From positions 1 to 50,768 of the forward strand of contig QZIL01000058.1 of NCBI GenBank assembly GCA_003599025.1: a stretch of DNA of 50,768 nt. The letters are read 5' to 3'. The notes beneath the pieces are model-generated. The model made no database searches. It was not told the origin of the DNA and was given only the letters and a program-made list of their open reading frames with translations. A program made the translations under genes and the position numbers. Within the stretch, counting starts at the first letter, position 1, and each line of letters opens with the position of its first letter. This stretch comes from Nitrospiraceae bacterium (GTDB taxonomy: Bacteria > Nitrospirota > Thermodesulfovibrionia > UBA6902). Below are positions 8,443 through 16,916 of the stretch, piece after piece.

Positions 8443-8778
8443 ATGGGAAAGTCCGAAAAAAGACGTGCTGACAGGATAGTTGAAAATCTCGACGCAGAGA
8501 TAATATCAGGCGGCAAGACCTATAAAGGTATTATCATGAATTTTTCAGAGGCCGGCCTGTACATGGTGACTGCCACTGCTGACAGTGTAGTAGATATCAC
8601 CCCTTCCTCATCAATAGAACTGAGATGTGTCTTGTTGTCCGGAAATAAAATAAGCCTTAAATGTGAAGTGAAGTGGTTTCAGACAAAGACATCATCTCAC
8701 GGAGTATCATTCAGTATGGGTATGGAGATACTCGACCCTCCGCAGGAATACAGAAAATTTATTGAAACCATAGTATGA
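8443..8778 (+). CDS. PilZ domain protein
   Basis: A 111-residue single-domain c-di-GMP receptor candidate. Both PilZ ligand motifs are present: RxxxR (R7 to R11) in the N-terminal arm and [ND]xSxxG (NFSEAG, N33-G38). There is no output domain, so it would act by binding a partner. It is one of four c-di-GMP-related genes in the window. AGAAGGGA upstream supports the ATG. Confidence 0.85.
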   Translation: MGKSEKRRADRIVENLDAEIISGGKTYKGIIMNFSEAGLYMVTATADSVVDITPSSSIELRCVLLSGNKISLKCEVKWFQTKTSSHGVSFSMGMEILDPPQEYRKFIETIV

Positions 8779-8852
8779 CCTTCTTCCGTTCGGATATGTA
8801 AATCATAACTGATATTTAATTAATAACATGGCAAGCCAATATATGAATAAGT

Positions 8853-9003
8853 GTCATTCTGCACCTGTCTGCCGACAGGCAGGCTTGATGCGGAATCCAG
8901 GGTCCCCCGTGAAAACGGGGATCTATTTCACTTTACTGGATTCCTCCCGATACATCGGGACGGGAATGACGGATTTATAGTATTTAATTGCCGAAGTAAT
9001 AAT
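8853..9003 (-). repeat. palindromic intergenic repeat, family A, copy 2 (inverted)
   Basis: The reverse complement of 1354-1504, same length (151 bp) and about 95% identical by eye. It includes the 20-nt palindrome (8864-8883) and the two inner hairpins. It lies between two convergent genes, where its hairpins could end transcripts from either side. An apparent ORF over it is a by-product of the repeat. Confidence 0.85.
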
Positions 9004-9024
9004 ACCGGATTTTATATTTGTTCG

Positions 9025-9360
9025 TCAGTCAACAGCCTGGACAATGCCGTATCCTGCAAGGGCCCCAAGCGCGTCCCAGAACAGGTCTTTCCAGCTCCAG
9101 CCGGTTTTCCTGATTTTTAGATCATAGGCCTCTTTGCCTGCGCCCAGCGAGAGTGTAGTGCCAAAGGCAAAATAAAAGGATTCATCCCTGTTCATTCCCT
9201 GCTTATCAGCTATAACAGTTGCAGTGCCTGAGATCAGACCGGATGCAAGAAAGTGTTTGGCCTTGTCTCTTCCAAACCAGGAGTCGTCCTGAGGTGTCGC
9301 AGTTGCGCATCCTGTGAGAAAAGTCAGTGCAATTAATAACGCGGTTCGATATCCCTTCAT
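9025..9360 (-). CDS. YfiM-like lipoprotein (DUF2279)
   Basis: A 111-residue small lipoprotein with signal peptide and lipobox LTGC (lipidated C18). The rest matches the YfiM/DUF2279 family: WFGRDKAKHFLASGLISG, the FYFAFGTTLSLGAGKEAYD stretch, and a C-terminal WKDLFWDALGALAG helix. Function is unknown in the family. The C-terminus is hydrophobic and may insert in or lie on the membrane. Confidence 0.75.
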   Translation of the reverse strand: MKGYRTALLIALTFLTGCATATPQDDSWFGRDKAKHFLASGLISGTATVIADKQGMNRDESFYFAFGTTLSLGAGKEAYDLKIRKTGWSWKDLFWDALGALAGYGIVQAVD

Positions 9361-9397
9361 GATTAGAACCTATTTCAAACTTGAAATACTATAGACT

Positions 9398-9474
9398 GTC
9401 ATGCCCGCATGTAGTAAGCGGGCATCCAGATCATCCTGAAAAAACTGGATTCCCCGATCGAGTCGGGGAATGAC
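9398..9474. repeat. short palindromic repeat related to family A
   Basis: A 77-bp element with the same skeleton as family A: GTCATGCC at the left pairs with GGAATGAC at the right, and ATCCAG pairs with CTGGAT. It has different inner hairpins (GCCCGC/GCGGGC and TTCCCCGATCGAGTCGGGGAA-like, split here as TTCCCCGAT and TCGGGGAA). It lacks the 20-nt palindrome. Confidence 0.65.
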
Positions 9475-9519
9475 ATGCAATGTTCTTATCTTATAAATCA
9501 ATTTTGAGATAGATGCTAA

Positions 9520-9861
9520 CTACTTTTTCTTCGGGCTTCTCAGGTAATCTCCAAGCATACCTCTGCTGTGCTCATCATCATGGCAGTATACGCAAAGGTT
9601 TTCCCAGTTTGAGCCGTCAGGCGGATTATTTTGGCGGTTGCCGTCTTTGTGGTGGACTGTCAGCATCTGACGTGATTTATCATCAAATTCTCTTCCGCAC
9701 TTTGAGCAAATAAGCCCGTGTATCTTCAGGGACCGATCCCGGTAATCACTGCCCGAAGATGCGGTCTGTCGGAGTTCTCTGACGATCTCTTCAGCAGATT
9801 TGTTTTCACCGGATTTTTTAGGCCAGTGGGACCTGCTCCTGCTTCTGAAAGAACTGCTCAT
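9520..9861 (-). CDS. HNH endonuclease, YajD-like
   Basis: A 113-residue protein with a zinc-stabilised HNH nuclease fold: CSKC (C52, C55), the HNH core VHHKDGNRQNN (H70/H71, N75) and CVYCHDDEH (C90, C93). This arrangement matches the YajD family of small HNH nucleases. The N-terminal 40 residues are basic and low in structure. There are no phage or restriction genes nearby, so its role is unclear. Confidence 0.8.
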   Translation of the reverse strand: MSSSFRSRSRSHWPKKSGENKSAEEIVRELRQTASSGSDYRDRSLKIHGLICSKCGREFDDKSRQMLTVHHKDGNRQNNPPDGSNWENLCVYCHDDEHSRGMLGDYLRSPKKK

Positions 9862-9987
9862 TGATTTTCTCCTGACACACTGGATAGCAGGTTTATAAGA
9901 TTTAACCGGCTGAACACTATTATATTATCATACAGTATAGTTTTAATAGTTTATGGAAGTCATTGATTAATACCATTATGAGCGCTG

Positions 9988-9996
9988 TGATATACT
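9988..9996 (+). promoter_or_regulatory. extended -10 promoter of the DUF1059 gene
   Basis: TGATATACT is an extended -10. A transcript start near 10003 leaves a short leader with GGAG before the ATG at 10027. The -35 is weak. Confidence 0.4.
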
Positions 9997-10026
9997 TGAA
10001 ATAAAGTATGTACATGGAGACCGGCA

Positions 10027-10203
10027 ATGGCAAAGGTATTTCAGTGTTCGGACCTCGGCATTAAATGCAATTGGAAAGGAATGGCCGGGGACGAGAAGGA
10101 ATTGCTGATAAAGGTCGCTGAACATGCTTCAAAAGAACATGGGATGAAAGAACTCACAGAGGTTATCCGGAATAAGATAAAGGCCAGGATAAAGGAAGAG
10201 TAA
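10027..10203 (+). CDS. small DUF1059 family protein
   Basis: A 58-residue protein starting MAKVFQCSDLGIKCNWKG and ending in a charged helix. It matches the DUF1059 family of small, probably metal-binding proteins: two cysteines (C7, C14), a conserved GMAGDEKELL turn, and AEHASKEHGMKEL with two histidines. A GGAG site seven bases upstream supports the ATG. The function is unknown. It is convergent with asnS, with repeat element D between them. Confidence 0.8.
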   Translation: MAKVFQCSDLGIKCNWKGMAGDEKELLIKVAEHASKEHGMKELTEVIRNKIKARIKEE

Positions 10204-10205
10204 TA

Positions 10206-10343
10206 TCCACAGATTTCGCAGAAATAGACAATAATGTCAATAATATGGGCCCATATTATTGATTCACGCAAAAGGTTAAAGGCAAAAGCATGTTAAGTTC
10301 TCAATGAATCTGTGATAATCTGCGTCAATCTGTGGAGATATTA
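10206..10343. repeat. palindromic intergenic element D
   Basis: The left end (CCACAGATTTCGCAGA) pairs with the right end (TCTGCGTCAATCTGTGG), making a long stem of about 138 bp. At its centre is a perfect 26-bp palindrome at 10237-10262 built around ATATGGGCCCATAT. It lies between the stops of two convergent genes and could act as a two-way terminator. Its arms resemble the distal ends of the elements near 22.6 and 29.3 kb. Confidence 0.7.
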
Positions 10344-10353
10344 TTTTTTCAGG

Positions 10354-11742
10354 TTAAAATTTTATCGAATGCGGTGCACGGGGGCAGGGGATTACATCGC
10401 GGATATTCCCCATTCCGGTTATGTACTGCACTATCCTTTCAAAGCCGAGCCCGAATCCTGCGTGAGGTGCTGAACCGTACCTTCTCAGGTCAAGATACCA
10501 CTGCAAGTTTTCAAGAGGGACGCCCATGGCATTCATCCTGTCTTCAAGCACCTCAAGCCTCTCTTCACGCTGACTGCCCCCGATAATTTCTCCGACCTTA
10601 GGTACAAGGACATCCATGGCTGCTACGGTCTTGCCGTCCGGGTTCTGCCTCATGTAAAAGGCCTTTATGTCTTTTGGGTAATCTACTACTATGACAGGCC
10701 CTTTAAAGACCTTGTCAGTAAGATAGCGCTCATGTTCAGACTGTAAATCCAGGCCCCATCTGACCGGGAACTCAAATTTGTCTTTTGACTTTTCAAGTTC
10801 TTTGACAGCCTCTGTGTATGAAAGACGGACAAAGGGTTTTTCTGACAATACCCTGAGTTCATGCATGGAGGTGTTCTTATAGAACTTCTCAAAAAAGTCG
10901 ATCTCGGCCCCGCATTTCTCCAGCACCTTTCTGCACAACGCATGAATAAAATCTTCAGCCAGCTGCATATCGTCATGGATGTCCGCAAAGGCCATTTCAG
11001 GCTCTATCATCCAGAATTCAGAAAGATGACGGGAGGTGTTGGAGTTTTCAGCCCTGAACGTAGGGCCGAAGGTATAAACATCACCCATAGACATAGCTAT
11101 GAACTCGGCCTCAAGCTGTCCGCTTACAGTCAGATAGGCGCGTCTGCCGAAGAAATCCTGCGAAAAATCTATGCCACCGTTGCTCCCTGCAGGAGGCTTC
11201 TGAAGATCAAGGGACGTGACTGTAAACATATCTCCTGCCCCCTCACAGTCGCTTGAGGTTATGATTGGTGTATGGACCCATATGAATCCACGGTCCTGAA
11301 AGAATTCATGCACTGCATCCGATAGGACATTACGCACCCTTAATACAGCACCGAAGGTATTTGTCCTTGGCCTGAGGTGTCCGATTTCGCGCAGGAATTC
11401 AAGTGAGTGCCCCTTTTTCTGCAGGGGATATTTCTCAGGATCAGCATCTCCGAAGACCTCGATCTCCGATACTTCCACTTCATATTTCTGGCCTTTCCCC
11501 ACTGATTCCTTGAGGACACCTTCAGCCCTGATGGCGGCACCAGTATTGCAGCTGGACAATTTAGTGAATGCCGAAGTTTCAACCGGGACGACAAGCTGTA
11601 ATGTGTCCTGTGTTGAGCCGTCATTCAGTGCAATAAAAGCCACACCCTTGGACTCACGTTTTGATCTTACCCAGCCGCATACTGTTACCGGCTGGCCAGT
11701 ATTTATGTCTGATAATATGTTCTTTATACGAATCCGTTTCAT
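10354..11742 (-). CDS. asnS: asparaginyl-tRNA synthetase
   Basis: A 462-residue class IIb aminoacyl-tRNA synthetase that charges tRNA(Asn) with asparagine. The N-terminal OB-fold anticodon-binding domain starts [15 protein letters not shown]. The class II catalytic core follows, including [15 protein letters not shown] (motif 2 region), the [11 protein letters not shown] segment typical of AsnRS, and motif 3 [15 protein letters not shown] near the C-terminus. The length is normal. It is the last gene of a minus-strand run with gspB and gspA, 18 bases after gspB. Confidence 0.95.
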   Translation of the reverse strand: MKRIRIKNILSDINTGQPVTVCGWVRSKRESKGVAFIALNDGSTQDTLQLVVPVETSAFTKLSSCNTGAAIRAEGVLKESVGKGQKYEVEVSEIEVFGDADPEKYPLQKKGHSLEFLREIGHLRPRTNTFGAVLRVRNVLSDAVHEFFQDRGFIWVHTPIITSSDCEGAGDMFTVTSLDLQKPPAGSNGGIDFSQDFFGRRAYLTVSGQLEAEFIAMSMGDVYTFGPTFRAENSNTSRHLSEFWMIEPEMAFADIHDDMQLAEDFIHALCRKVLEKCGAEIDFFEKFYKNTSMHELRVLSEKPFVRLSYTEAVKELEKSKDKFEFPVRWGLDLQSEHERYLTDKVFKGPVIVVDYPKDIKAFYMRQNPDGKTVAAMDVLVPKVGEIIGGSQREERLEVLEDRMNAMGVPLENLQWYLDLRRYGSAPHAGFGLGFERIVQYITGMGNIRDVIPCPRAPHSIKF

Positions 11743-11760
11743 ATACTATATCCTCACAAA

Positions 11761-12609
11761 TTAAAATGCCCTTACCTGGAAGCGCTGGCCCTGATAGTCG
11801 AAGATGACACCTGACATGGTTATCTGACTTACCTTCAGACCCCTTATTACCTCATCACCTTCTTTTACAGTGGAACCATTAATATTAACAATTCTTGAGC
11901 GTTGATTATTTGAAAAGATATGCGCGGAAATAACTATTTGCGGAAGTTCCCTTTTTGTCTCTTCAGGCAGCTGGCTGATATCAGGGACCTGCTCCTCTGC
12001 ATCAGCATATGCTTTGCCTGCAGAAGGCTCTTTTCGGGACGTGACAACTGCTGAACGGGATGTCTCTTCCTTTATGATTTTACGGAGATCATCAATTTGC
12101 TGAGGGGAAGGATTCAGTCCGAGAGCTGACGGATCATCTTCAACCGGGTCCTGATTTTCACCCAGAGAGGGCTGCTCAACCGGAGACTGCTCCTTTACTT
12201 TTGCCTGAAGAGGGGCCGGAGCATCTTCGTGTTCAGCGACAGTCGCCGCCTTCTTTATATCAGGCGCATGTCTGAGAGCTGCCGGAGATGGTTTTGTTAT
12301 GACCGGTTTTTTATCAGTAACAACTGCATTGTTATTGACCTGCTGGGATGCAGACACCGGATCATTCTTTTTACCATATTGCTGTGCAGGGACACTTGCG
12401 GGTGTATTATTATTGCCGGTTTCCCATGGACGGAATACAAAAGACAATATCCCGGCATTAAGTACAAGTCCTCCCAGCACAAGATAGGGCCATAGTGCCC
12501 GCTTTTCATGCTTCTGGCGTTCATGTACATGAATTGTTGTCAGGTCAGGGACTGCTCCCTGCTGTCGTTTCTGTTCCAGTTTTTTCAGGGCATCAAGTAT
12601 AAATGACAT
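11761..12609 (-). CDS. gspB: GspB-like general secretion protein
   Basis: A 282-residue bitopic inner-membrane protein. A short cytoplasmic N-terminus (MSFILDALKKLEQKRQ, characteristic of GspB/ExeB) precedes one transmembrane segment at about residues 40-59. A Pro/Gln/Ala-rich periplasmic linker follows. The C-terminal domain (about 215-282, with ISAHIFSNNQRSRIVNINGS and EGDEVIRGLKVSQI) is the T2SSB fold. With GspA it forms the complex that helps type II secretin assembly through peptidoglycan. It starts two bases after the gspA stop. No other type II secretion gene is in the window. Confidence 0.85.
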   Translation of the reverse strand: MSFILDALKKLEQKRQQGAVPDLTTIHVHERQKHEKRALWPYLVLGGLVLNAGILSFVFRPWETGNNNTPASVPAQQYGKKNDPVSASQQVNNNAVVTDKKPVITKPSPAALRHAPDIKKAATVAEHEDAPAPLQAKVKEQSPVEQPSLGENQDPVEDDPSALGLNPSPQQIDDLRKIIKEETSRSAVVTSRKEPSAGKAYADAEEQVPDISQLPEETKRELPQIVISAHIFSNNQRSRIVNINGSTVKEGDEVIRGLKVSQITMSGVIFDYQGQRFQVRAF

Positions 12610-12611
12610 AT

Positions 12612-14270
12612 CTAACCGTCCTTCCGCCTTTCAACTAAAGTCGGTTTGTCCGAGCTGTCGGCAGAGCCCAGATGAATCATTGTCTGGGTCCCAACTATTC
12701 CGTCAGGGATCAGACCCTTGGCGAGCTGAAATTTCCTGATCCTGTTTACGAGTTCATTGTCGAATTCAGGGTTGTCCCGAGGTGCGATGGATTTACCGTC
12801 AAACCGGCTGAGCTGCGTCTCGAGCCAGTGCACTGCCGGGCCTTGCATGCCCTTCTTTATAACATTACTGAAATCAGGGGGAGGACGCCATAACAGAGTA
12901 TATTCTCCCAGCCAGGAAGTTTCGACATCTTTAAGCGGGACCTCTCTCATTTCCGCACCTACTATCATACTGGCACTATCTTCACTGAGACCGGATAAAA
13001 CAGCATAATATACACTGCCGGTGCTGCCGGACAACTTCAGTACAGCAGGTCTGTTCAGATTACGGAGTCGATGCAGATTGCCCAGACTGCTGTAGCATTT
13101 AAGGCCGCTGGTTTCAGCCTGTTCGCAGGCGCTGCTGTTTCCGTCAGACTGATAAGAAAGGCCCCAGAGTTTAAATAGTTCCTGGAATGCCATGTCACTG
13201 CTTTTGTCTGCAGGCTGGTCAGCAGGCCAGCTTAACTTCCTGCTTTTTATGTTTTCTATGATATCCGGGGTGATGGTTTCATATATAGTGGCTGTTTCAT
13301 GAACTGACTTTCCCTGATTTATATTAATGGATTCCTGAGGGCCTGTTTTCTGATTTCCGCTTTTGTAATAAGTTGCAGCAACAACAGCGCTGACCACAAT
13401 AATGAGTGAAGACATTGACCATACAGCAGCCTTGCTGCGCAGCCAGGGGACAAGAGTTCTTGATTCTCCGAACACCTCATGTGCGGCTTTTGTAAGGGTC
13501 GCTGCACTGACAAGGTTTTTATTCATTGCGAATGTACCAAGCAGTGCCCTGTCGCACAATACGTTGATCAGCCTCGGTACTCCTCCGGTCAGGCGGTAAA
13601 TCTTGTTTATAAGCGCGTCAGGAAACAGCTGGTCCCGCAGACCCGCAACCGACAGACGATGGGACACGTAGGCGCTGATGTCTTTTTTTGAAAGGGCGTC
13701 CAGATGGTACCGGGCAATAATCCTCTGAGAGAGCTGGCGCAGGCCCGGCTCCGACAGCTTGTCCCTGAGCTCAGGCTGGCCTATCAGTATGATCTGGAGC
13801 AGTTTTCTCTGGTTCGTTTCGAGGTTTGTTAACAGTCTCAGCTGCTCCAGTACATCGGTGCTGAGGTTCTGCGCTTCGTCGATGAGAAGCACGGCCTTGC
13901 GGTCGTTTGCGTGGGCCTCAAGAAGATAAGAGTTGATCAGGTCCACGAATATCTTTATGCTCGTGTTGTCAGGTGGATATTTAATTCCGAATTCATCGCA
14001 GACTGTTGCGAGCAGTTCCTGTACAGTCATTTTGGGGTTCAGGATAAAGGCGATGGCTGTATTGTCCGGGATCTGTTCCAGCAGACACCGGGAGACGGTT
14101 GTCTTACCTGTACCGACTTCACCTGTTAGAAGAACAAAGCCGCCGTCGCTGTTAAACCCGTAAACCAGATGTGCAAGCGCTTCCCTGTGCTGCTCGCTCA
14201 TAAAGAGATAGCGGGGGTCTGGAGCGATTGAGAAAGGGGCCTCATTTAAACCGAAATATTCGTTATACAT
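12612..14270 (-). CDS. gspA: GspA/ExeA-like AAA ATPase with peptidoglycan-binding domain
   Basis: A 552-residue inner-membrane ATPase. The N-terminal AAA domain has Walker A GEVGTGKTT (50-58) and Walker B AVLLIDEAQ with D131/E132. A transmembrane segment lies at about 281-302. The periplasmic part has the domain seen in ExeA proteins (MAFQELFKLWGL to LLWRPPP). It ends with a peptidoglycan-binding domain (GMQGPAVHWLETQL, FQLAKGLIPDGIVGTQT). In the ExeAB system this protein and GspB remodel or grip the cell wall so a secretin ring can form. The first residues (MYNEYFGLNEAPFSIAPDP) are typical of the family and fix the start. Confidence 0.9.
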   Translation of the reverse strand: MYNEYFGLNEAPFSIAPDPRYLFMSEQHREALAHLVYGFNSDGGFVLLTGEVGTGKTTVSRCLLEQIPDNTAIAFILNPKMTVQELLATVCDEFGIKYPPDNTSIKIFVDLINSYLLEAHANDRKAVLLIDEAQNLSTDVLEQLRLLTNLETNQRKLLQIILIGQPELRDKLSEPGLRQLSQRIIARYHLDALSKKDISAYVSHRLSVAGLRDQLFPDALINKIYRLTGGVPRLINVLCDRALLGTFAMNKNLVSAATLTKAAHEVFGESRTLVPWLRSKAAVWSMSSLIIVVSAVVAATYYKSGNQKTGPQESININQGKSVHETATIYETITPDIIENIKSRKLSWPADQPADKSSDMAFQELFKLWGLSYQSDGNSSACEQAETSGLKCYSSLGNLHRLRNLNRPAVLKLSGSTGSVYYAVLSGLSEDSASMIVGAEMREVPLKDVETSWLGEYTLLWRPPPDFSNVIKKGMQGPAVHWLETQLSRFDGKSIAPRDNPEFDNELVNRIRKFQLAKGLIPDGIVGTQTMIHLGSADSSDKPTLVERRKDG

Positions 14271-14359
14271 ATGGTTATGGGATGTGTGAAATCCTGCTTA
14301 AAGAGTAATACAAGAAGCAGTGGAAAAACAACAGGGGAAGTTGACTGAACGTACAATAA

Positions 14360-14602
14360 TTATTGGTTTTCGAGCAGCCTGCTTTTTCCGGGGTTACGCA
14401 TTGCCTGATATCTGCGGCGGGCCTCAGGGGATATGGTGACCCTGTCTTCTACTACCCATCTGTCCAGGTCTTCGTAAGGGCTTGTCCTTGCACTGATCCT
14501 GCGTATTCGGGACTTTTTTTCAATAGGTTCAGGCTTGTCTGATGTTACAGGCGGATGAATCACATCAGGTATTTTGGGGCCGCTTATTGCTTCCAGGTCC
14601 AT
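14360..14602 (-). CDS. small hypothetical protein upstream of gspA
   Basis: An 80-residue hydrophilic protein I do not recognise. It has a Pro/Glu/Lys-rich N-terminal half and an RVTISPEARRRYQAMR-type motif in the C-terminal half, a phrase seen in small regulatory or flagellar-linked proteins. A good site (AGGAG, about six bases before the ATG) shows it is translated. It is co-directional with gspA, 89 bases upstream. There is no signal peptide and no cysteine. Confidence 0.6.
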   Translation of the reverse strand: MDLEAISGPKIPDVIHPPVTSDKPEPIEKKSRIRRISARTSPYEDLDRWVVEDRVTISPEARRRYQAMRNPGKSRLLENQ

Positions 14603-14832
14603 GCGTTCTCCTGTTTTAAGTAGTAATGCAAACTAACTACTATATCTGATGTGATAATCAACTTGAGATTTCTTAAGTTCTTCTAAGTTTATTAATTTAA
14701 AAGTAACTTAATATTTTAATTCATGTCAAGCGAAAAGTACTTTATATATCAACTTATTTAAGAATGATCTGGTTGCTTCCGATATATATGTATATTTTCG
14801 GACGTACAATATAGTGGATATCTATTGAAAAT

Positions 14833-16077
14833 ATGGTAAAGAAAATCAAGGTAAACCGATTAAGGCCGGGCATGTACATCCATGATCTGAATTGCAGCTG
14901 GATGGACCACCCTTTTTATGGAAGCAGCCTGAAGGTCAAAAATGACGGTATCATTGAAAAGATCATCAGGTTCGGGATACGTGAGGTATATATTGATACT
15001 GACAAAGGGCTGGATGTTGCTGAGGATGCAGATACGGAGCAAAGTACAGGTGAAAAAGCAGACAAACTCCATACACATGAAGAGCAACAAAATGATGCCG
15101 GGGACGATAGTATTAATTTTGACGACATCAGGACGGTCACTGTTGGGGAAGAAATACTCAAGGCAAAGGCTATAAGAGAAGAGGCTATCCTGACAGTACA
15201 GAAAGTAATGAATGATATTAAGTCAGGCAACAAGATAAACAAGGACAACGTAATACATACTGTCGATGATATGCTCGTATCCATCCTGCGCAACAAAAAT
15301 GCTCTCGCGGGGCTCGGGATGCTAAGAAAGGCCGATGATTATTTATACAACCATTCTATTAATGTATGCACTTTGATGGTCTCATTCGGCAAATTTCTGG
15401 GTTTTGACCCTCAGCTGCTGAGAGAAATCGGAATAGGTTCCCTGCTGCATGATATAGGGACAATGAAAATATCATCAGACATATTAAACAAGAAAACCCC
15501 TTTGTCTGAAGAGGAATATGGTGAAATAAAAAAACATGTACAGTACGGACGGAAGATACTTGAAGAAACCGAGGGGATAACGGAAACCTCAATTATTACC
15601 GCTTATCATCACCATGAAAGACTGGATGGATCAGGTTATCCGAACTGCCTGAAGGGAGACAAGATATCGTATGCGGGCCAGGCTATCGCGATTATAGATG
15701 TATATGATGCTTTAACTACGAAGAAATGCTATAGACGGAAAATCCCCCCGACTCAGGCATTAGAGATGATCTATGAGTGGAGCAGTACACAATTCAACAG
15801 GGAGCTTGTACAGAAATTTATTCGCTGCATCGGTATTTATCCGGTGGGATCACTGGTGCGTCTTAAAAGCGGACTTGTAGGAGTTGTTGTTGATCACAGT
15901 GAGGAGAATTTATTGCAGCCTGTTGTGCGCGTTATTTATAACAAAAGGGCGGAACGGTACATTTCTGTTCCGTATGATATTGACCTGTCTCTCGAAATCG
16001 AGAAGGAATCCGGGGAACGGATCGCAGGTTATGAACTTCCTGAAGAACTGAATATCCTTACTGAAATGTATCTGTAG
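14833..16077 (+). CDS. HD-GYP domain c-di-GMP phosphodiesterase with DUF3391
   Basis: A 414-residue cytoplasmic protein. Residues about 1-60 are a DUF3391 domain (VKKIKVNRLRPGMYIHDLNC), followed by an acidic linker. The HD-GYP domain has H206/D207 in LLHDIGT and the signature HHHERLDGSGYP (H259-P270, GYP at 268-270). Such enzymes open c-di-GMP to pGpG or GMP. The position after HDIG is T in place of the usual K. Residues after about 330 form a small beta-rich tail common in DUF3391 proteins. It has its own 230-bp AT-rich upstream region, divergent from the gspA-side gene, with no clear ribosome-binding site. Confidence 0.88.
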   Translation: MVKKIKVNRLRPGMYIHDLNCSWMDHPFYGSSLKVKNDGIIEKIIRFGIREVYIDTDKGLDVAEDADTEQSTGEKADKLHTHEEQQNDAGDDSINFDDIRTVTVGEEILKAKAIREEAILTVQKVMNDIKSGNKINKDNVIHTVDDMLVSILRNKNALAGLGMLRKADDYLYNHSINVCTLMVSFGKFLGFDPQLLREIGIGSLLHDIGTMKISSDILNKKTPLSEEEYGEIKKHVQYGRKILEETEGITETSIITAYHHHERLDGSGYPNCLKGDKISYAGQAIAIIDVYDALTTKKCYRRKIPPTQALEMIYEWSSTQFNRELVQKFIRCIGIYPVGSLVRLKSGLVGVVVDHSEENLLQPVVRVIYNKRAERYISVPYDIDLSLEIEKESGERIAGYELPEELNILTEMYL

Positions 16078-16160
16078 TATTGTGCAGCTGTACTGTCGAG
16101 ATAGTACCTGTTATATTTTACGATGGCATCTTTTCCGTCAAGTTTTTCTACCAGAAAGCA

Positions 16161-16850
16161 TTACTGATTATCCATTGTCCATGTTCCTTTTTTTGCAGGA
16201 TTCTTGAGTGCTGATCTCAACATTGACAGGAAATTAATACGTGGTACTTCCCTGGCACCGAGGCTTAAGAGGTGCGGGGTTGTGAGCTGGCAGTCAATTA
16301 GTGTGAAATTCCATTTGATTAACTGGTGCACGAGAGATATAAAAGCGACTTTGGATGCATTGCTGATTATGGTAAACATTGATTCTCCGAAAAAAGCCGA
16401 ACCCATGGAGATGCCGTACAGGCCACCTGCAAGTTTTTCATCAACCCAGGCTTCCACAGAGTGTGCATAACCTGATTTGTGAAGGCATATGTATGCTTCG
16501 AACATTTCGTCCGTAATCCATGTGCCCCCGGCTTTTTTACGATGTATTGCGGCACAGGCACCGATGACTTCTTCAAATGCCGTATCCAGGGTAATCCTGA
16601 AGGTGTTTTTAGTGATCGTTTGCCTCAGGCTGCGTGATATCTTCAATTCATCCGGAAACAATACGAGCCGGGGATCAGGAGACCACCACAGAATAGGGTC
16701 CCCTTCTGCATACCACGGGAAAATCCCCATAGAGTAGGCCAGTAGCAGGCGGGATTCAGATAGGTCTCCTCCTACTGCAAGAAGACCGTTGTCTTCAGCA
16801 AGACGGGGAGGCGGGAATATGTGTTCATCCGGGAGTCTGAAGACAGGCAT
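16161..16850 (-). CDS. aat: leucyl/phenylalanyl-tRNA-protein transferase
   Basis: A 229-residue enzyme that adds Leu or Phe from aminoacyl-tRNA to the N-terminus of proteins beginning with Arg or Lys, making them N-degron substrates. The N-terminus (MPVFRLPDEHIFPPP, GLLAVGGDLS, AYSMGIFPWY, WWSPDPR) and the central GGLYGISMGSAFFGESMFT segment are diagnostic. It lies downstream of clpS and clpA on the same strand, with only a 66-bp gap after clpA, so modification, recognition and degradation are encoded together. Confidence 0.95.
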   Translation of the reverse strand: MPVFRLPDEHIFPPPRLAEDNGLLAVGGDLSESRLLLAYSMGIFPWYAEGDPILWWSPDPRLVLFPDELKISRSLRQTITKNTFRITLDTAFEEVIGACAAIHRKKAGGTWITDEMFEAYICLHKSGYAHSVEAWVDEKLAGGLYGISMGSAFFGESMFTIISNASKVAFISLVHQLIKWNFTLIDCQLTTPHLLSLGAREVPRINFLSMLRSALKNPAKKGTWTMDNQ

Positions 16851-16916
16851 ATTTTAGCGCTCGGCTTTTAGCTGTCAGCTTTCAGCAACTGAAATGTCTC
16901 AAATACCTTCAATGAA

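Noticed and set aside
8851-9120. Plus-strand ORF of 89 codons after the PilZ gene
   Set aside because: Its first half is repeat family A copy 2 and its second half is antisense to the YfiM-like gene.
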